Origin: Rhizobium sp. BK313 | GTDB lineage: Bacteria; Pseudomonadota; Alphaproteobacteria; Rhizobiales; Rhizobiaceae | Length of the DNA stretch: 64,000 nucleotides | NCBI RefSeq assembly: GCF_014193655.1 | Contig: NZ_JACHZQ010000005.1 | Coordinates: forward strand, 124,001-188,000 | Reading direction: 5' to 3' | In this document: positions 16,310 through 28,130 of the stretch, piece by piece | Position numbering within the stretch: the stretch's first letter is position 1 | How the letters are laid out: the number at the start of each line of letters is the position of its first letter | Position numbers and translations under genes: made by a program | The notes under the pieces: model-generated | Seen by the model: the letters and a program-made list of their open reading frames with translations, nothing else | Databases searched by the model: none | Told to the model about the DNA's origin: nothing

Positions 16310-17215
16310 ATGCTCGAAAAGATACCGCTGGAGGCCTTCCGCGTGTTCGACGCCGCTGCCCGCGCAATGAACTTTTCCCGCGCAGGCCGCGAACTGAACA
16401 TCACCCAGGCCGCCGTCAGCCGGCGCATCAAGGGGCTGGAGGATCATCTGGGCGCTGCGCTCTTTACCCGGCGCGGTCGAAACTTGGCGCTGACGCCGGA
16501 TGGCGAGCGGCTGTTCCAGCGCGTGCGGGCGACGCTCGAATATCTCGAAGAGAGCCTGGAACCTTTCCGCGCCGGCACGGGCGAGATCATTTCGATCGCC
16601 GCCAGCGGCTCGGTCTCGCATCTCTGGCTCGGGCAGCGGCTTAAGGATTTCGGCAAGGAGAGCCCCGGCATCTCCGTGCGCCTGCTGACAACGGACTCGC
16701 CCTCGGAGCTCGCGTCGGAGACCAACGACCTCGTCATTCTCTATTCCACCGGTGAACACCCGCGCTGGAACCTGACGCTCCTGATGAAGGAAGTGCTGGT
16801 GCCGATCGCCTCGCCGGATTATCTGGCCAGCCGCGCCTTGGAACCACAAGCGTTGACATCGGCTGATATCGCCGGGCTCGATCTGATCGACTACGAGCGT
16901 TTCAACGCCCATTGGATCAGCTTTCGCCAATGGTTCGGCCGCATCGGCAATCCACTGAAGGGCAAGCTGCCACGACCGCGGTTGTCCTTCTCCACCTATA
17001 TCATGGCAGTCGAGGCCGCATTGCGCGGCGAAGGCATCGCACTTGGCAGTCTCGGGCTCATCGAGGAACACCTGCGCTCCGGCGCACTGATCACCATCGG
17101 CAACGACCGTGTCGAAAGCGGCTTCGGTTACTATCTCGGCGCGCCCCGCTTCCGTTCCCTCTCGCCGGAAGCGGGTCAGTTGCATCGGCATCTGCTGGGC
17201 GGCTATCAGGGTTGA
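16310..17215 (+). CDS. LysR-family transcriptional regulator (GcvA-like subgroup)
   Basis: A 301-residue LysR protein. The N-terminal helix-turn-helix is FRVFDAAARAMNFSRAGRE, then LNITQAAVSRRIKGLE (about residues 9-45), with the effector-binding domain from about 93 (IISIAASGSVSHLWLGQRL). The opening MLEKIPLEAFRVFDAAAR is typical of GcvA-like members. It is divergent from the alcohol dehydrogenase, aldehyde dehydrogenase and dehydratase genes and is their likely regulator; the inducer is unknown. Confidence 0.92.
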   Translation: MLEKIPLEAFRVFDAAARAMNFSRAGRELNITQAAVSRRIKGLEDHLGAALFTRRGRNLALTPDGERLFQRVRATLEYLEESLEPFRAGTGEIISIAASGSVSHLWLGQRLKDFGKESPGISVRLLTTDSPSELASETNDLVILYSTGEHPRWNLTLLMKEVLVPIASPDYLASRALEPQALTSADIAGLDLIDYERFNAHWISFRQWFGRIGNPLKGKLPRPRLSFSTYIMAVEAALRGEGIALGSLGLIEEHLRSGALITIGNDRVESGFGYYLGAPRFRSLSPEAGQLHRHLLGGYQG

Positions 17216-17235
17216 TACCGACCAAGCCGCGCAAC

Positions 17236-17260
17236 AAAAAAGCGGCCCCAAAAGGCCGCT
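17236..17260 (-). terminator. Rho-independent terminator of the atp operon
   Basis: On the minus strand a 7-base stem AGCGGCC/GGCCGCT with a 6-base loop (17241-17260) is followed by a T-run (17240-17236). It lies 31 bases after the atpC stop and also close to the end of the convergent LysR gene. Confidence 0.85.
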
Positions 17261-17290
17261 CTCATTCGAAACCCAAGACTAGATACCGGA

Positions 17291-17698
17291 TCAATCTTGC
17301 CCGATTGCGCCGCGCAGACGCGTCATTTCCATGATGTAGTGTTCAAGACGCGACTTGTGCTCGTGATGTTCGACATCTTCGAGTTCTGCTTTGGCGATAT
17401 CGATACGACGCGTCAATTCGTCCTGTCTAAGGTCTTCAACAGGAATTGCGGATTCCGCAAGCAGCGTGCAGCCGGTCGGCAGGATGTCGGCAAAACCGCC
17501 GAACACGACGTAGTCCTGCTTCTTGCCCGTGGCCATATGCACCTTGACGACGCCCGGCTTGATCGTAGTCATCGTCGGCGCATGATGGGCCATCACGGTC
17601 ATTTCGCCTTCGCTGGCGGGAATGACGACATCGATGACGGATTCCGACAGAAGCAGACGCTCCGGAGACACCAGTTCGAAATTGAAATTGTCAGCCAT
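17291..17698 (-). CDS. atpC: ATP synthase F1 subunit epsilon
   Basis: A 135-residue epsilon subunit. The N-terminal beta-sandwich (residues about 3-85) has FELVSPERLLLSESV, then VVIPASEGEMTVMAHHAPTMTTIKPG, split by the usual loop, and the short C-terminal helical part follows. It couples proton flow to catalysis in the F1 stalk. It is the last gene of atpHAGDC, 75 bases after atpD, and is followed by a terminator. Confidence 0.97.
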   Translation of the reverse strand: MADNFNFELVSPERLLLSESVIDVVIPASEGEMTVMAHHAPTMTTIKPGVVKVHMATGKKQDYVVFGGFADILPTGCTLLAESAIPVEDLRQDELTRRIDIAKAELEDVEHHEHKSRLEHYIMEMTRLRGAIGQD

Positions 17699-17773
17699 GA
17701 CCGGTCACTTCTCGATTGTCTTTATTTTAAGGCAACGGCGCACGAGATACCGCGCGCCGTTGGATTGGCCTTA

Positions 17774-20112
<2,339 letters not shown>

Positions 20113-20141
20113 CCGGTATCCGTCCTAGAAGTGAGGCCCGA

Positions 20142-21671
20142 TCAGGCGAAAGACTTGGCGTAGCTGTCGAGAGCAGCTGTGAGCTTGCCCTTGGTCGCGT
20201 CGCTGATGGCCTTTTCGGTGCGGATCGCGTCGAGGATGTCCTTGCCTTCCGACCGCAGGTAGGAAAGCAGCCCCTGCTCGAACTTGCCGATCTGCGGAAC
20301 GGTGATCTTGTCGAGATAGCCGTTGACGCCAGCAAAGATCACAGCAACCTGCTCTTCCGTCTTCAACGGCGAGAACTGCGGCTGTTTCAGGAGCTCGGTC
20401 AGGCGAGCGCCACGATTCAGCAGACGCTGCGTTGCGGCATCGAGGTCCGAACCGAACTGAGCGAAGGCAGCCATTTCACGATACTGGGCGAGCTCGCCCT
20501 TGATCGAGCCGGCAACCTGCTTCATCGCCTTGATCTGTGCCGACGAGCCAACGCGAGAAACCGACAGACCGACGTTAACGGCTGGACGGATGCCCTGATA
20601 GAACAGGTCGGTTTCGAGGAAGATCTGGCCGTCGGTGATCGAGATCACGTTGGTCGGAATGAAGGCCGAAACGTCGTTGCCCTGGGTTTCGATGACCGGC
20701 AGAGCGGTCAGCGAGCCGGCGCCCTTTTCATCGTTCATCTTTGCAGCGCGCTCGAGCAGACGCGAATGCAGGTAGAAGACGTCGCCCGGATAGGCTTCGC
20801 GGCCCGGCGGGCGGCGCAGCAGCAGCGACATCTGACGGTATGAAACGGCCTGCTTCGACAAATCGTCATAGCCGATCAGGGCGTGCATGCCGTTGTCGCG
20901 GAAATATTCGCCCATAGCGCAGCCGGCGAATGGCGCCAGGTACTGCATGGGGGCCGGATCCGACGCCGTCGCAGCGACGATGATCGAGTACTTCAGCGCG
21001 CCGCGCTCTTCGAGCACCTTGACGAACTGAGCGACAGTCGAACGCTTTTGACCGATAGCAACGTAGACGCAGTACAGCTTCTCGCTCTCAGGGCCAGCAT
21101 CGTGGATGGCCTTCTGGTTCAGGATCGTGTCGAGAAGGATTGCGGTCTTGCCGGTCTGGCGGTCGCCGATAACAAGTTCGCGCTGGCCGCGGCCAACCGG
21201 GATCAGCGCGTCGATGGCCTTGAGGCCGGTCGACATCGGCTCATGCACCGACTTGCGCGGAATAATGCCCGGAGCCTTGATGTCGACACGCGAACGGCGG
21301 GTCGCATGGATCGGGCCCTTGCCGTCGATCGGATTGCCGAGGGCGTCAACGACGCGGCCGAGCAGTTCCGGGCCAACCGGAACGTCAACGATCGCGCCTG
21401 TGCGCTTGACGGTGTCGCCTTCCTTGATGTCGCGGTCGGAGCCGAAGATAACCACGCCGACATTGTCGGATTCGAGGTTCAGGGCCATACCACGGATGCC
21501 GCCGGGGAATTCGACCATTTCGCCGGCCTGGACATTGTCCAGACCATAGACGCGGGCGATACCGTCACCGACGGAAAGAACCTGGCCGACTTCGGAGACT
21601 TCGGCTTCTTTGCCGAAATTTTTAATCTGATCTTTCAGAATTGCGGAAATTTCCGCGGCGCGGATATCCAT
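20142..21671 (-). CDS. atpA: ATP synthase F1 subunit alpha
   Basis: A 509-residue nucleotide-binding, non-catalytic subunit. The P-loop [15 protein letters not shown] is near residues 169-183, the arginine-finger region is [14 protein letters not shown] near 365-378, and the N-terminus [16 protein letters not shown] is typical. The start codon shares one base with the stop of atpH (a TGATG junction), indicating translational coupling. Confidence 0.98.
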   Translation of the reverse strand: MDIRAAEISAILKDQIKNFGKEAEVSEVGQVLSVGDGIARVYGLDNVQAGEMVEFPGGIRGMALNLESDNVGVVIFGSDRDIKEGDTVKRTGAIVDVPVGPELLGRVVDALGNPIDGKGPIHATRRSRVDIKAPGIIPRKSVHEPMSTGLKAIDALIPVGRGQRELVIGDRQTGKTAILLDTILNQKAIHDAGPESEKLYCVYVAIGQKRSTVAQFVKVLEERGALKYSIIVAATASDPAPMQYLAPFAGCAMGEYFRDNGMHALIGYDDLSKQAVSYRQMSLLLRRPPGREAYPGDVFYLHSRLLERAAKMNDEKGAGSLTALPVIETQGNDVSAFIPTNVISITDGQIFLETDLFYQGIRPAVNVGLSVSRVGSSAQIKAMKQVAGSIKGELAQYREMAAFAQFGSDLDAATQRLLNRGARLTELLKQPQFSPLKTEEQVAVIFAGVNGYLDKITVPQIGKFEQGLLSYLRSEGKDILDAIRTEKAISDATKGKLTAALDSYAKSFA

Positions 21672-22237
21672 CAGCCGACCTCTTTCAATGCAAGCTTAAG
21701 GGTAGAGAGTTTGGTACGAAGAGACGTATCAATCTGACGGGACCCGACCTTCACGATCAGACCACCAAGAATCGACGGATCGACCGTAACGGCAATCGCC
21801 ACGTCCTTGCCGGTGACGCCCTTCAGCGCCGCCTTCAATTCGTCTTCCTGCGCCAGAGTCAGCGCATGCGCCGAAGTGACCTCGGCAGAAACTTCGCCGC
21901 GATGCTTCGCGGCAATGATACGGAAAGCCTTGATCATGCCCGGCAGCGCAAAAAGGCGCCGGTTGCCTGCCACGACCTTGAGGAAATTAGTGACGTAGTT
22001 GCCGAAGCCCGCCTTTGTCGCCAGCGCCTGGACGGCACCGACCTGCTCTTCTGCTGAAAAGACTGGGCTCAAGACGAAACGCTTCAAATCATCGCTGTCA
22101 TCCAGCATGGCTTGGAACCGATCAAGATCGGCGGTCACTGTCGGGACAGCACCCTCCTCGAGGGCCAGTTCGAACAATGACGAGGCATATCGCTCTGCAA
22201 CACCAGAAATATGCTGGGATGTGTCTGCCACGGGCAC
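21671..22237 (-). CDS. atpH: ATP synthase F1 subunit delta
   Basis: A 188-residue peripheral-stalk subunit (OSCP family). It starts [20 protein letters not shown], and the C-terminal signature [22 protein letters not shown] is cut here to the first 20: [21 protein letters not shown] choose the GTG at 22237, preceded by AGGGAA, because it gives the usual rhizobial N-terminus; an ATG six codons upstream (22255) is possible. It opens the operon. The Fo genes are not adjacent, as is usual in Rhizobiaceae. Confidence 0.93.
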   Translation of the reverse strand: MPVADTSQHISGVAERYASSLFELALEEGAVPTVTADLDRFQAMLDDSDDLKRFVLSPVFSAEEQVGAVQALATKAGFGNYVTNFLKVVAGNRRLFALPGMIKAFRIIAAKHRGEVSAEVTSAHALTLAQEDELKAALKGVTGKDVAIAVTVDPSILGGLIVKVGSRQIDTSLRTKLSTLKLALKEVG

Positions 22238-22396
22238 AAAATTCCCTGATTTCAACCCAAGAATTCGGCTTCCGAGAGACGGAAGTCACATGCTCTTGAA
22301 TTCGTTTTGATTTCCCCCAGAAATCAGCAGGGGCTTCCCCCTACCTCATCCGAAATTCGGGGTTCGTCTAACATAGGATATTGAGACTCGCAACAC

Positions 22397-22422
22397 GCGT
22401 ATTCGCCGAATACGCTATTCGG
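22397..22422 (-). promoter_or_regulatory. Interlocking inverted repeats upstream of the atp operon
   Basis: GCGTATTCG and CGAATACGC form a perfect 9-1-9 inverted repeat (22397-22415). The right arm then forms a second perfect repeat, CCGAATA-CGC-TATTCGG (22406-22422). The three alternating ATTCG/CGAAT half-sites look like an operator for a dimeric regulator. It lies about 160-185 bases upstream of the atpH start; the regulator is unknown. Confidence 0.4.
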
Positions 22423-22499
22423 GTGAATTTATGATGGCAAAAATTCAAAACCACGGGGATAGCGCAGGCAATGCTAGCTGATGCGAAAGCATTTTCGCT

Positions 22500-22883
22500 T
22501 CAAATGTAGCCCAATCCGTAAAGAAGCGGTAGAGCCGCCAGGGCCGCCTGAACAACCAGAAGTAACAGATTCAAGATCACGCTCCCCCGATCCGACATGA
22601 TAGAAAGGATGCGGCCAAAGGCGGCAACAGCGAAGGACGCCCCAAGCGCCAGATAGATCATCGGCTGGGCCAGCAGAATAGCGACAAGCCCGAAACCGAG
22701 ATAGAAGCCGCCCATCGAACGCCCCTCGGCATAGGCTTCCGGCCGCCCCTCGCGCACCTGCAGCTTGAGAAAACGATAGGCGTAGCCTGGAGCAAACATC
22801 ATGATGAAGCCGATGAGCGCCGTAAACGCCGCCGAGCAATAGGCAAGCTGCTCGCCCAGGTCAGTCGGAAAATAAAGCTCCAT
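22500..22883 (-). CDS. Small four-helix membrane protein of unknown function (DUF4345-like)
   Basis: A protein of 127 residues with about four hydrophobic segments: LAYCSAAFTALIGFIMMFAP, then FYLGFGLVAILLAQPMIYLA, LGASFAVAAFGRI, and a C-terminal NLLLLVVQAALAALPLLYG. The motif between the first two segments (EGRSMGGFYLGFG) resembles DUF4345-type proteins. The start at 22883 (MELYFPTDLG) is chosen because GGGGACG precedes it; a frame start eight codons earlier exists. It lies between priA and the atp operon on the same strand. Confidence 0.7.
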   Translation of the reverse strand: MELYFPTDLGEQLAYCSAAFTALIGFIMMFAPGYAYRFLKLQVREGRPEAYAEGRSMGGFYLGFGLVAILLAQPMIYLALGASFAVAAFGRILSIMSDRGSVILNLLLLVVQAALAALPLLYGLGYI

Positions 22884-22982
22884 CGGTCGTCCCCAAAATC
22901 GGCCCAAATCATCAAGAGGCTGACTTATGACATGAAGCGGCGGAACAGGGGAAGACGCTGGAAAGGCGTCGTTCTCGCGAAA

Positions 22983-25214
22983 CTACAAGAAACTCTGTGG
23001 ATCGATGTCCAATTGCACATGCACGGAGCCACGCTCCTTCGGTGCCTGCGCCAGCATAGCCTTGAGAAAACCCTGCATGTCGGAATTGCGCTTGCCGTGC
23101 ACCAGCAGGCGGAAGCGATGGCGGCCGCGCACCAGGGCGAGCGGCGCTTCGGCGGGACCAAGGACGGAGATCCCCTGCACCTGTGGCGCGGCGCTCCGCA
23201 TGCCGCGGGCGTGGGTCTCGGCATCCTGGCGGGTTTCGGCGGAAACGATGATCGATGCAAGCCTGCCGAAAGGCGGCAGTACCGCCCTCTCACGCTCGGA
23301 AATCTCGCGCTCGTAGAATGCGCTGGCATCGCCGGAAACGATCGCCTGCATGACCGGGTGCTGCGGCTGATAGGTCTGCAGCAACCCGTGGCTCTTGAGG
23401 CCGGTTCGCCCGGCGCGTCCCGTTACCTGCGACAGCAATTGGAACGTCCGCTCGGCAGCGCGCGGGTCGCCATTGGCAAGGCCGAGATCGGCGTCGACAA
23501 TGCCAACCAGCGTCATCAGCGGGAAATTATGGCCCTTGGCGACGAGCTGCGTGCCGATGACGATATCCGCCTCTCCCTTGGCAATGGCCTCGAGTTCAAG
23601 CCGCAGCCGCTTGACGCCGCCCATGATGTCGGAGGAGAGCACGATCGTCCGCGCCTCGGGAAAATGCCGCTCGACTTCCTCGGCGATGCGCTCGACGCCC
23701 GGCCCACAAGCGACGAGATGGTCGAGCGTGCCGCATTCCGGGCAGGCCTCGGGCGTCCGCTCGGCGTAGCCGCATTGATGGCATTGGATCTGGCCACGGA
23801 AACGATGTTCCACCAACCAGCTCGAACATTGCGGGCACTGGAAGCGGTGGCCACAAACCCTGCAGAGCGTCAGCGGCGCATAGCCCCGCCTGTTGAGAAA
23901 CAGCAGCGATTGCTGGCCCTTCTCCACCGTCTTGCCGATCGCCCGGATCAGCAGCGGCGACAGAAAGCCGCCACGCTCCGGTGCATGCCGGCGCATGTCG
24001 ATCAGATGCAGATCCGGAAGAGCCGCATCGCCGAAGCGAGTCGGTAGGTGGATGGTGCTATAGCGCCCGCTCTGCCCATTCACCTGGCTCTCGACCGAGG
24101 GCGTGGCCGAGACCAGCACCACTGGAAAATCGCCGATCCGGCCGCGCACGACCGCCATGTCACGGGCATTGTAATAGACGCGATCCTCCTGCTTGTAGGC
24201 GGGATCATGTTCTTCGTCGACGATGATCAATCCCAAGTCTTCGAAGGGCAGGAACAGCGCAGAGCGTGCGCCTGCAACGACCCGAACTTCGCCGGTCACC
24301 GCCTGCCGCCAGACCTTTTCACGCATGCGCGGTGCCAGGTCCGAGTGCCACTCGGCCGGCTTGGCGCCAAAACGATCCTGGAAGCGCTCGAGAAAACTCG
24401 CCGTCAGCGCAATTTCCGGCAGCAGAATCAACACCTGCTTGCCGCGCTTCAGGGTCTCGGCGATCGCCTCGAAATAGACCTCGGTCTTGCCTGAGCCGGT
24501 GACGCCGTCGATTAGCGAAACGGAAAACTCCCCCTTGCGCACCTCGGCTAGGATCTCATCGGCCGCTTCGCGCTGCGGTCCTTCGAGCCGCGAGCCGATG
24601 TAGTCGGGATCGGGCGTGGCGACAACGGGCGGCGGCGGCAAGAACACCGTTTCGAAAATGCCTTGCGTGATCAGCCCGTCGATGACGCTCACCGAGACGC
24701 CGGCGGCATGTGCCAGCCCGCTGCGCGTCCAGGATAGGCCGTCGTTTGCCGCCTCCATCACCCGGGCTCGAGCCGGTGTCAGCCGTTCCGGCGCGCCGCC
24801 GACAAAACGAAGGCCCTCGACCATTGGTTCGGGATCGAAGGCAGCCGGCGCCCGCAACGCCATGCGGGCGACGAGACCGGGCGGCGACAGTGTATAGGCG
24901 GCCACCCAGTCGATGAAATCGCGCATCTCCCTGGTGAGCGGCGGGCAGTTGAAGACGTGGCTGATCGGCCGCAGCTTCTTCGGATCGACGCCACCCTCGT
25001 CGCCGCCGTCCCAAACGACGCCGATCACCTGCCTCGGCCCGAGCGGCACCTGCACGACCGAGCCGGGCTCGACCGCCATGCCTTCCGGCACCGCATAGGA
25101 ATAGGGCTTCGGTGCCGGCATCGGCACCAGAACCGGGACCGTGCGGCTCATGGTCGAGTTTACGGGCGCGGCTTCGAAAAGCGCGCCAAACAGATCGGAC
25201 GAATCTTTACTCAT
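22983..25214 (-). CDS. priA: Primosomal replication-restart helicase PriA
   Basis: A 743-residue superfamily 2 helicase. An N-terminal DNA-binding domain (VPVLVPMPAPKPYSYAVPEG) is followed by Walker A GVTGSGKTEVYFEA, the helicase box DEEHDPAYKQ, and the zinc-binding cluster CRVCGHRFQCPQC ... CHQCGY ... CPECG; the C-terminal helicase lobe includes GTQLVAKGHNFP. PriA reloads the replisome at stalled forks. The ATG at 25214 (MSKDSSDLFG) matches the rhizobial N-terminus better than one 14 codons upstream. Confidence 0.96.
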   Translation of the reverse strand: MSKDSSDLFGALFEAAPVNSTMSRTVPVLVPMPAPKPYSYAVPEGMAVEPGSVVQVPLGPRQVIGVVWDGGDEGGVDPKKLRPISHVFNCPPLTREMRDFIDWVAAYTLSPPGLVARMALRAPAAFDPEPMVEGLRFVGGAPERLTPARARVMEAANDGLSWTRSGLAHAAGVSVSVIDGLITQGIFETVFLPPPPVVATPDPDYIGSRLEGPQREAADEILAEVRKGEFSVSLIDGVTGSGKTEVYFEAIAETLKRGKQVLILLPEIALTASFLERFQDRFGAKPAEWHSDLAPRMREKVWRQAVTGEVRVVAGARSALFLPFEDLGLIIVDEEHDPAYKQEDRVYYNARDMAVVRGRIGDFPVVLVSATPSVESQVNGQSGRYSTIHLPTRFGDAALPDLHLIDMRRHAPERGGFLSPLLIRAIGKTVEKGQQSLLFLNRRGYAPLTLCRVCGHRFQCPQCSSWLVEHRFRGQIQCHQCGYAERTPEACPECGTLDHLVACGPGVERIAEEVERHFPEARTIVLSSDIMGGVKRLRLELEAIAKGEADIVIGTQLVAKGHNFPLMTLVGIVDADLGLANGDPRAAERTFQLLSQVTGRAGRTGLKSHGLLQTYQPQHPVMQAIVSGDASAFYEREISERERAVLPPFGRLASIIVSAETRQDAETHARGMRSAAPQVQGISVLGPAEAPLALVRGRHRFRLLVHGKRNSDMQGFLKAMLAQAPKERGSVHVQLDIDPQSFL

Positions 25215-25391
25215 TGCGCCAGACCATGCCCCGAGCGGCGACAAAAGAAAACCCATGTTGCCATGTTGTTCTTATTCTTCACCTTCACCGCGGATGGAAC
25301 GCAGGGAACGGTACTGGGTGTGCGGACATGGAGCGAAGCTGCATACTGAAGGCCTAATCTATTTTGTCAGGCAAGAGAACGGTGCGCGTGG

Positions 25392-25835
25392 TCAATCGAA
25401 CCGAAGGAGATGCGAATAACCGTTGCCGAGGTGCGGCTGAAAGCCAAGCGCCTGCCAAAACGCCGATGCATCTTCGCTTCCCGAATGAACGGTGAGCAGC
25501 GTCGTCGCCTGTCGGGCCTGATCGATCAGAGCATCTGCCAGCATGCGGCCGATGCCCTGGCCCCGCACCGATGGGTGGACATAGAAGCGACGCATACGCA
25601 ACGCGTCGGCAATCGTAGGCTCTGCTGAAAGGCCGCCAATGCCAACCGGCGCTTCACCCGCAAAAGCCATCAAGAGGCACTCGCCGTCGCGATCGAAGCG
25701 ATTGCTTCCATCGAACCATTCGTCGATCAACCGATCGATAAAACGATAGCCTTCCCGCCGCGCCTCGATTGCAAGTGAATGTACGTGCGGTGGCAATGCA
25801 CCGACGATAGGACGAATATCGACCTCAATTGCCAA
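25392..25835 (-). CDS. GNAT-family N-acetyltransferase
   Basis: A 147-residue GNAT protein. The acetyl-CoA site is YVHPSVRGQGIGRMLADALI near residues 85-105, the R-G-Q-G-I-G motif being the family hallmark; an N-terminal acceptor half (VDIRPIVGALPPHVHSLAIE) and a C-terminal FWQALGFQPH motif complete the fold. The acceptor is unknown. It sits between the acyltransferase gene (27 bases upstream) and priA on the same strand. Confidence 0.85.
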   Translation of the reverse strand: MAIEVDIRPIVGALPPHVHSLAIEARREGYRFIDRLIDEWFDGSNRFDRDGECLLMAFAGEAPVGIGGLSAEPTIADALRMRRFYVHPSVRGQGIGRMLADALIDQARQATTLLTVHSGSEDASAFWQALGFQPHLGNGYSHLLRFD

Positions 25836-25862
25836 TGATGTGCCTCTCGACGAACGCAGTCG

Positions 25863-26819
25863 TCAAACGGAATGCTCCGCGACGGCAGCGGCCATATCCT
25901 GCGCCGCAGCCGGAGTGCTGACCGGCGTAAAAGTTGCGTTCCCGTCCGCCGCCAGATCGAACACCGTGTGCTTTTCCAGCGCCTTCGTCACTTCGTTGAC
26001 GTCGCCGTCCAGTTGCTCGACCGGAATGAGATTGCCGATCAGGAAATCGAAGCGGTCACCGCGCTTGTTGAGGAGTTCGTGGAACACCGTCATGTCCCGC
26101 AGTTCCGTTGACCATTTGGCGAACCAGTAGAACAGCCCCGAATTGCGCGCCGTCAGATGCACCGGCAGGATCGGCAGATTGTATTTGCGCGCCAGTCCCA
26201 CGGCTGACGTTTTCCAGGGCCGCTCGTTCAACTTGCCGTTTGCCCAATAGGCGATGCGGCCGGAAGGGAACAGCACGGTGACCTTTCCCTCGGCAACGGC
26301 CCGATTGGTGAGCTGCAGCGTTTCACGGGTCTTCAGCTTGCTCTTATATTCCTCGCGCCATTCGACAGGGATGATCATCTCAGCGAAACGAGGATTGACG
26401 CGGACGGCATCGCGATTGGCGAAAACCATCATGTCGGGCCGACGCGTCTTCAGGAGATCGAAAACCGCGACGCCATCGGCAATGCCGGTCGGATGGTTGC
26501 TGACGAGAATGAAGCCGCCGGAGGCCGGTATGCGCTCGGCATGCGTCACCCCGATATCGAGTTTCAACAGATCGCTCATATATTCGAAGCACTGGAAACC
26601 CGGCAGCTTGGCGACATCGTTGGCAAATTCGATCGCCTTGTTGTAGCGCAGCAGCGTGTAGAGAAAGGGCCTCATCAACGGCCAGAGCGGGTTGCGGACG
26701 ATCTTCTGGCCGCGCTCGGCGATCAGCGTATCGACGATGTGTCCAGGCTGGCCCTGGGACACCAAAGCGATCGCTTCTGCAAGTTGCCCCAATGCAGTTA
26801 TCGAACCGCGACGTGCCAT
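25863..26819 (-). CDS. PlsC-like lysophospholipid acyltransferase family protein
   Basis: A 318-residue acyltransferase. VSNHPTGIADGVAVFDLL near residues 111-128 carries the catalytic His with an Asp one residue further than the usual HX4D, and LFPSGRIAYW near 182-191 with PILPVHLTARNSG near 214-226 are the next conserved blocks of the glycerol-acyltransferase fold. It probably acylates a lysolipid at the inner membrane. The substrate, whether glycerol-based or ornithine lipid, is not decided. Confidence 0.85.
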   Translation of the reverse strand: MARRGSITALGQLAEAIALVSQGQPGHIVDTLIAERGQKIVRNPLWPLMRPFLYTLLRYNKAIEFANDVAKLPGFQCFEYMSDLLKLDIGVTHAERIPASGGFILVSNHPTGIADGVAVFDLLKTRRPDMMVFANRDAVRVNPRFAEMIIPVEWREEYKSKLKTRETLQLTNRAVAEGKVTVLFPSGRIAYWANGKLNERPWKTSAVGLARKYNLPILPVHLTARNSGLFYWFAKWSTELRDMTVFHELLNKRGDRFDFLIGNLIPVEQLDGDVNEVTKALEKHTVFDLAADGNATFTPVSTPAAAQDMAAAVAEHSV

Positions 26820-26887
26820 GAAATGCCCTGGATGGTTGGGTTATACTCTATCGCAATCGAATATGATCGAAGCATGACAAGCGCCTC

Positions 26888-26935
26888 GCGTATAACCGCT
26901 TAAATCGAATTTGATTTAAGGAATGGCTTATACGC
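26888..26935. repeat. Nested perfect inverted repeats between divergent genes
   Basis: An inner repeat CTTAAATC (26899-26906) and GATTTAAG (26913-26920) is nested within an outer repeat GCGTATAA (26888-26895) and TTATACGC (26928-26935). The 48-base element lies in the 254-base gap between the divergent acyltransferase and xerC genes. It could be an operator pair or a cruciform; no T-run follows, so a terminator is unlikely. Apart from this the gap holds only promoters. Confidence 0.5.
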
Positions 26936-27073
26936 AGTTGAAAAAATACTACCGCGTTCGTCCGCACTCAAAGGAGAGGCACGGCGCAGTAGGAATGTTA
27001 GCGATTCCATAACCTTCCCTGCTTCAAAGTGGCAGAATGAATTTGAATTTCAAGGGGTTTTCCACTGAACGAG

Positions 27074-28000
27074 TTGCTGATTATCGCCGATCCCGGGCTG
27101 ATGGCCGAGCGCAACCGTTGGCTGGATGCTCTCGGCCAAGAGCGGCGGCTTTCCGCCCACACGTTGAACGCCTATGAGCGCGACACACGGCAATTCCTGA
27201 CGTTTCTGACCGGCCATCTCGGCGGTCCGGCGACGATCAAGGATATTCACGCGTTGCGCCCCGCCGACTTCCGCGGTTTTCTCGCCACTCGTCGCAAGGA
27301 TGGCGCGGGTGCACGTTCGCTCGGGCGCAATCTCGCCGGCCTTCGTTCCCTGCTGCGTTACCTCGAAAAGAAGGGGCTGGTGAATGCGGCCGGCGCCGGC
27401 GCGGTGCGGTCGCCGAAACAGCCGAAATCGCTGCCGAAACCGCTGTCGGACACCCAGGCAATCACCGTCGTCAGCGATGAGGCGCAGATGCATGACGAAC
27501 CCTGGATCGCCGCGCGCGACACGGCCGTGCTGACCTTGCTCTACGGCTGCGGCCTGCGCATCTCCGAAGCGCTGAATCTGACGCCGGAAGATGTGCGCCC
27601 CGGCGCGACGGCGCTGCGCATCACCGGCAAGGGCAACAAGACCCGGCTGGTGCCGCTGCTGCCGATCGTTCTCGAAGCGGTCGAAAAATACCGCGCACTC
27701 TGCCCCTATCATCTCGACGCGGGCACTCCCCTCTTTCGCGGCGCGCGTGGCGGCAAACTGCAGGCCGGCATCATCCAGCGCGGCATGCAGAAGCTGCGCA
27801 GCGCCTTCGGCCTGCCGGACACCGCTACGCCGCATGCGCTGCGCCATTCTTTCGCCACGCATCTGCTCGCAGGTGGTGGTGACTTGCGCACGATCCAGGA
27901 ATTGCTCGGTCATGCCTCTCTTTCGACGACCCAGGTCTATACCGGCGTCGATTCATCGCGGCTGCTGGAGGTCTATGATCGGGCTCATCCGCGGGCGTAA
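27074..28000 (+). CDS. xerC: Tyrosine recombinase XerC
   Basis: A 308-residue tyrosine recombinase that resolves chromosome dimers at dif with XerD. The N-terminal SAM-like domain (about 10-95) has ERRLSAHTLNAYERDTRQFL. The catalytic residues are Arg in YGCGLRISEALNL, Lys in ITGKGNKTRLVPL, His-x-x-Arg in TPHALRHSFATHLL, His in LGHASLSTTQVY, and the nucleophile Tyr in TQVYTGV. No ATG fits: the TTG at 27074 is given, but CTG at 27065 lies at better spacing from AAGGGG (27052-27057). Confidence 0.93.
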   Translation: MLIIADPGLMAERNRWLDALGQERRLSAHTLNAYERDTRQFLTFLTGHLGGPATIKDIHALRPADFRGFLATRRKDGAGARSLGRNLAGLRSLLRYLEKKGLVNAAGAGAVRSPKQPKSLPKPLSDTQAITVVSDEAQMHDEPWIAARDTAVLTLLYGCGLRISEALNLTPEDVRPGATALRITGKGNKTRLVPLLPIVLEAVEKYRALCPYHLDAGTPLFRGARGGKLQAGIIQRGMQKLRSAFGLPDTATPHALRHSFATHLLAGGGDLRTIQELLGHASLSTTQVYTGVDSSRLLEVYDRAHPRA

Positions 28001-28130
28001 GAAAATATTAACCCCTCGCGTTAAGGGAATATGCGTGTCCGAAGGGTAGTGCAGAAGCATGTATGGGCATGTCTCGCGAAAGCCACGTTCGCGCTTTAGG
28101 AGTCGTGCCCTCTGCCAGCGGAAGGTTTAG

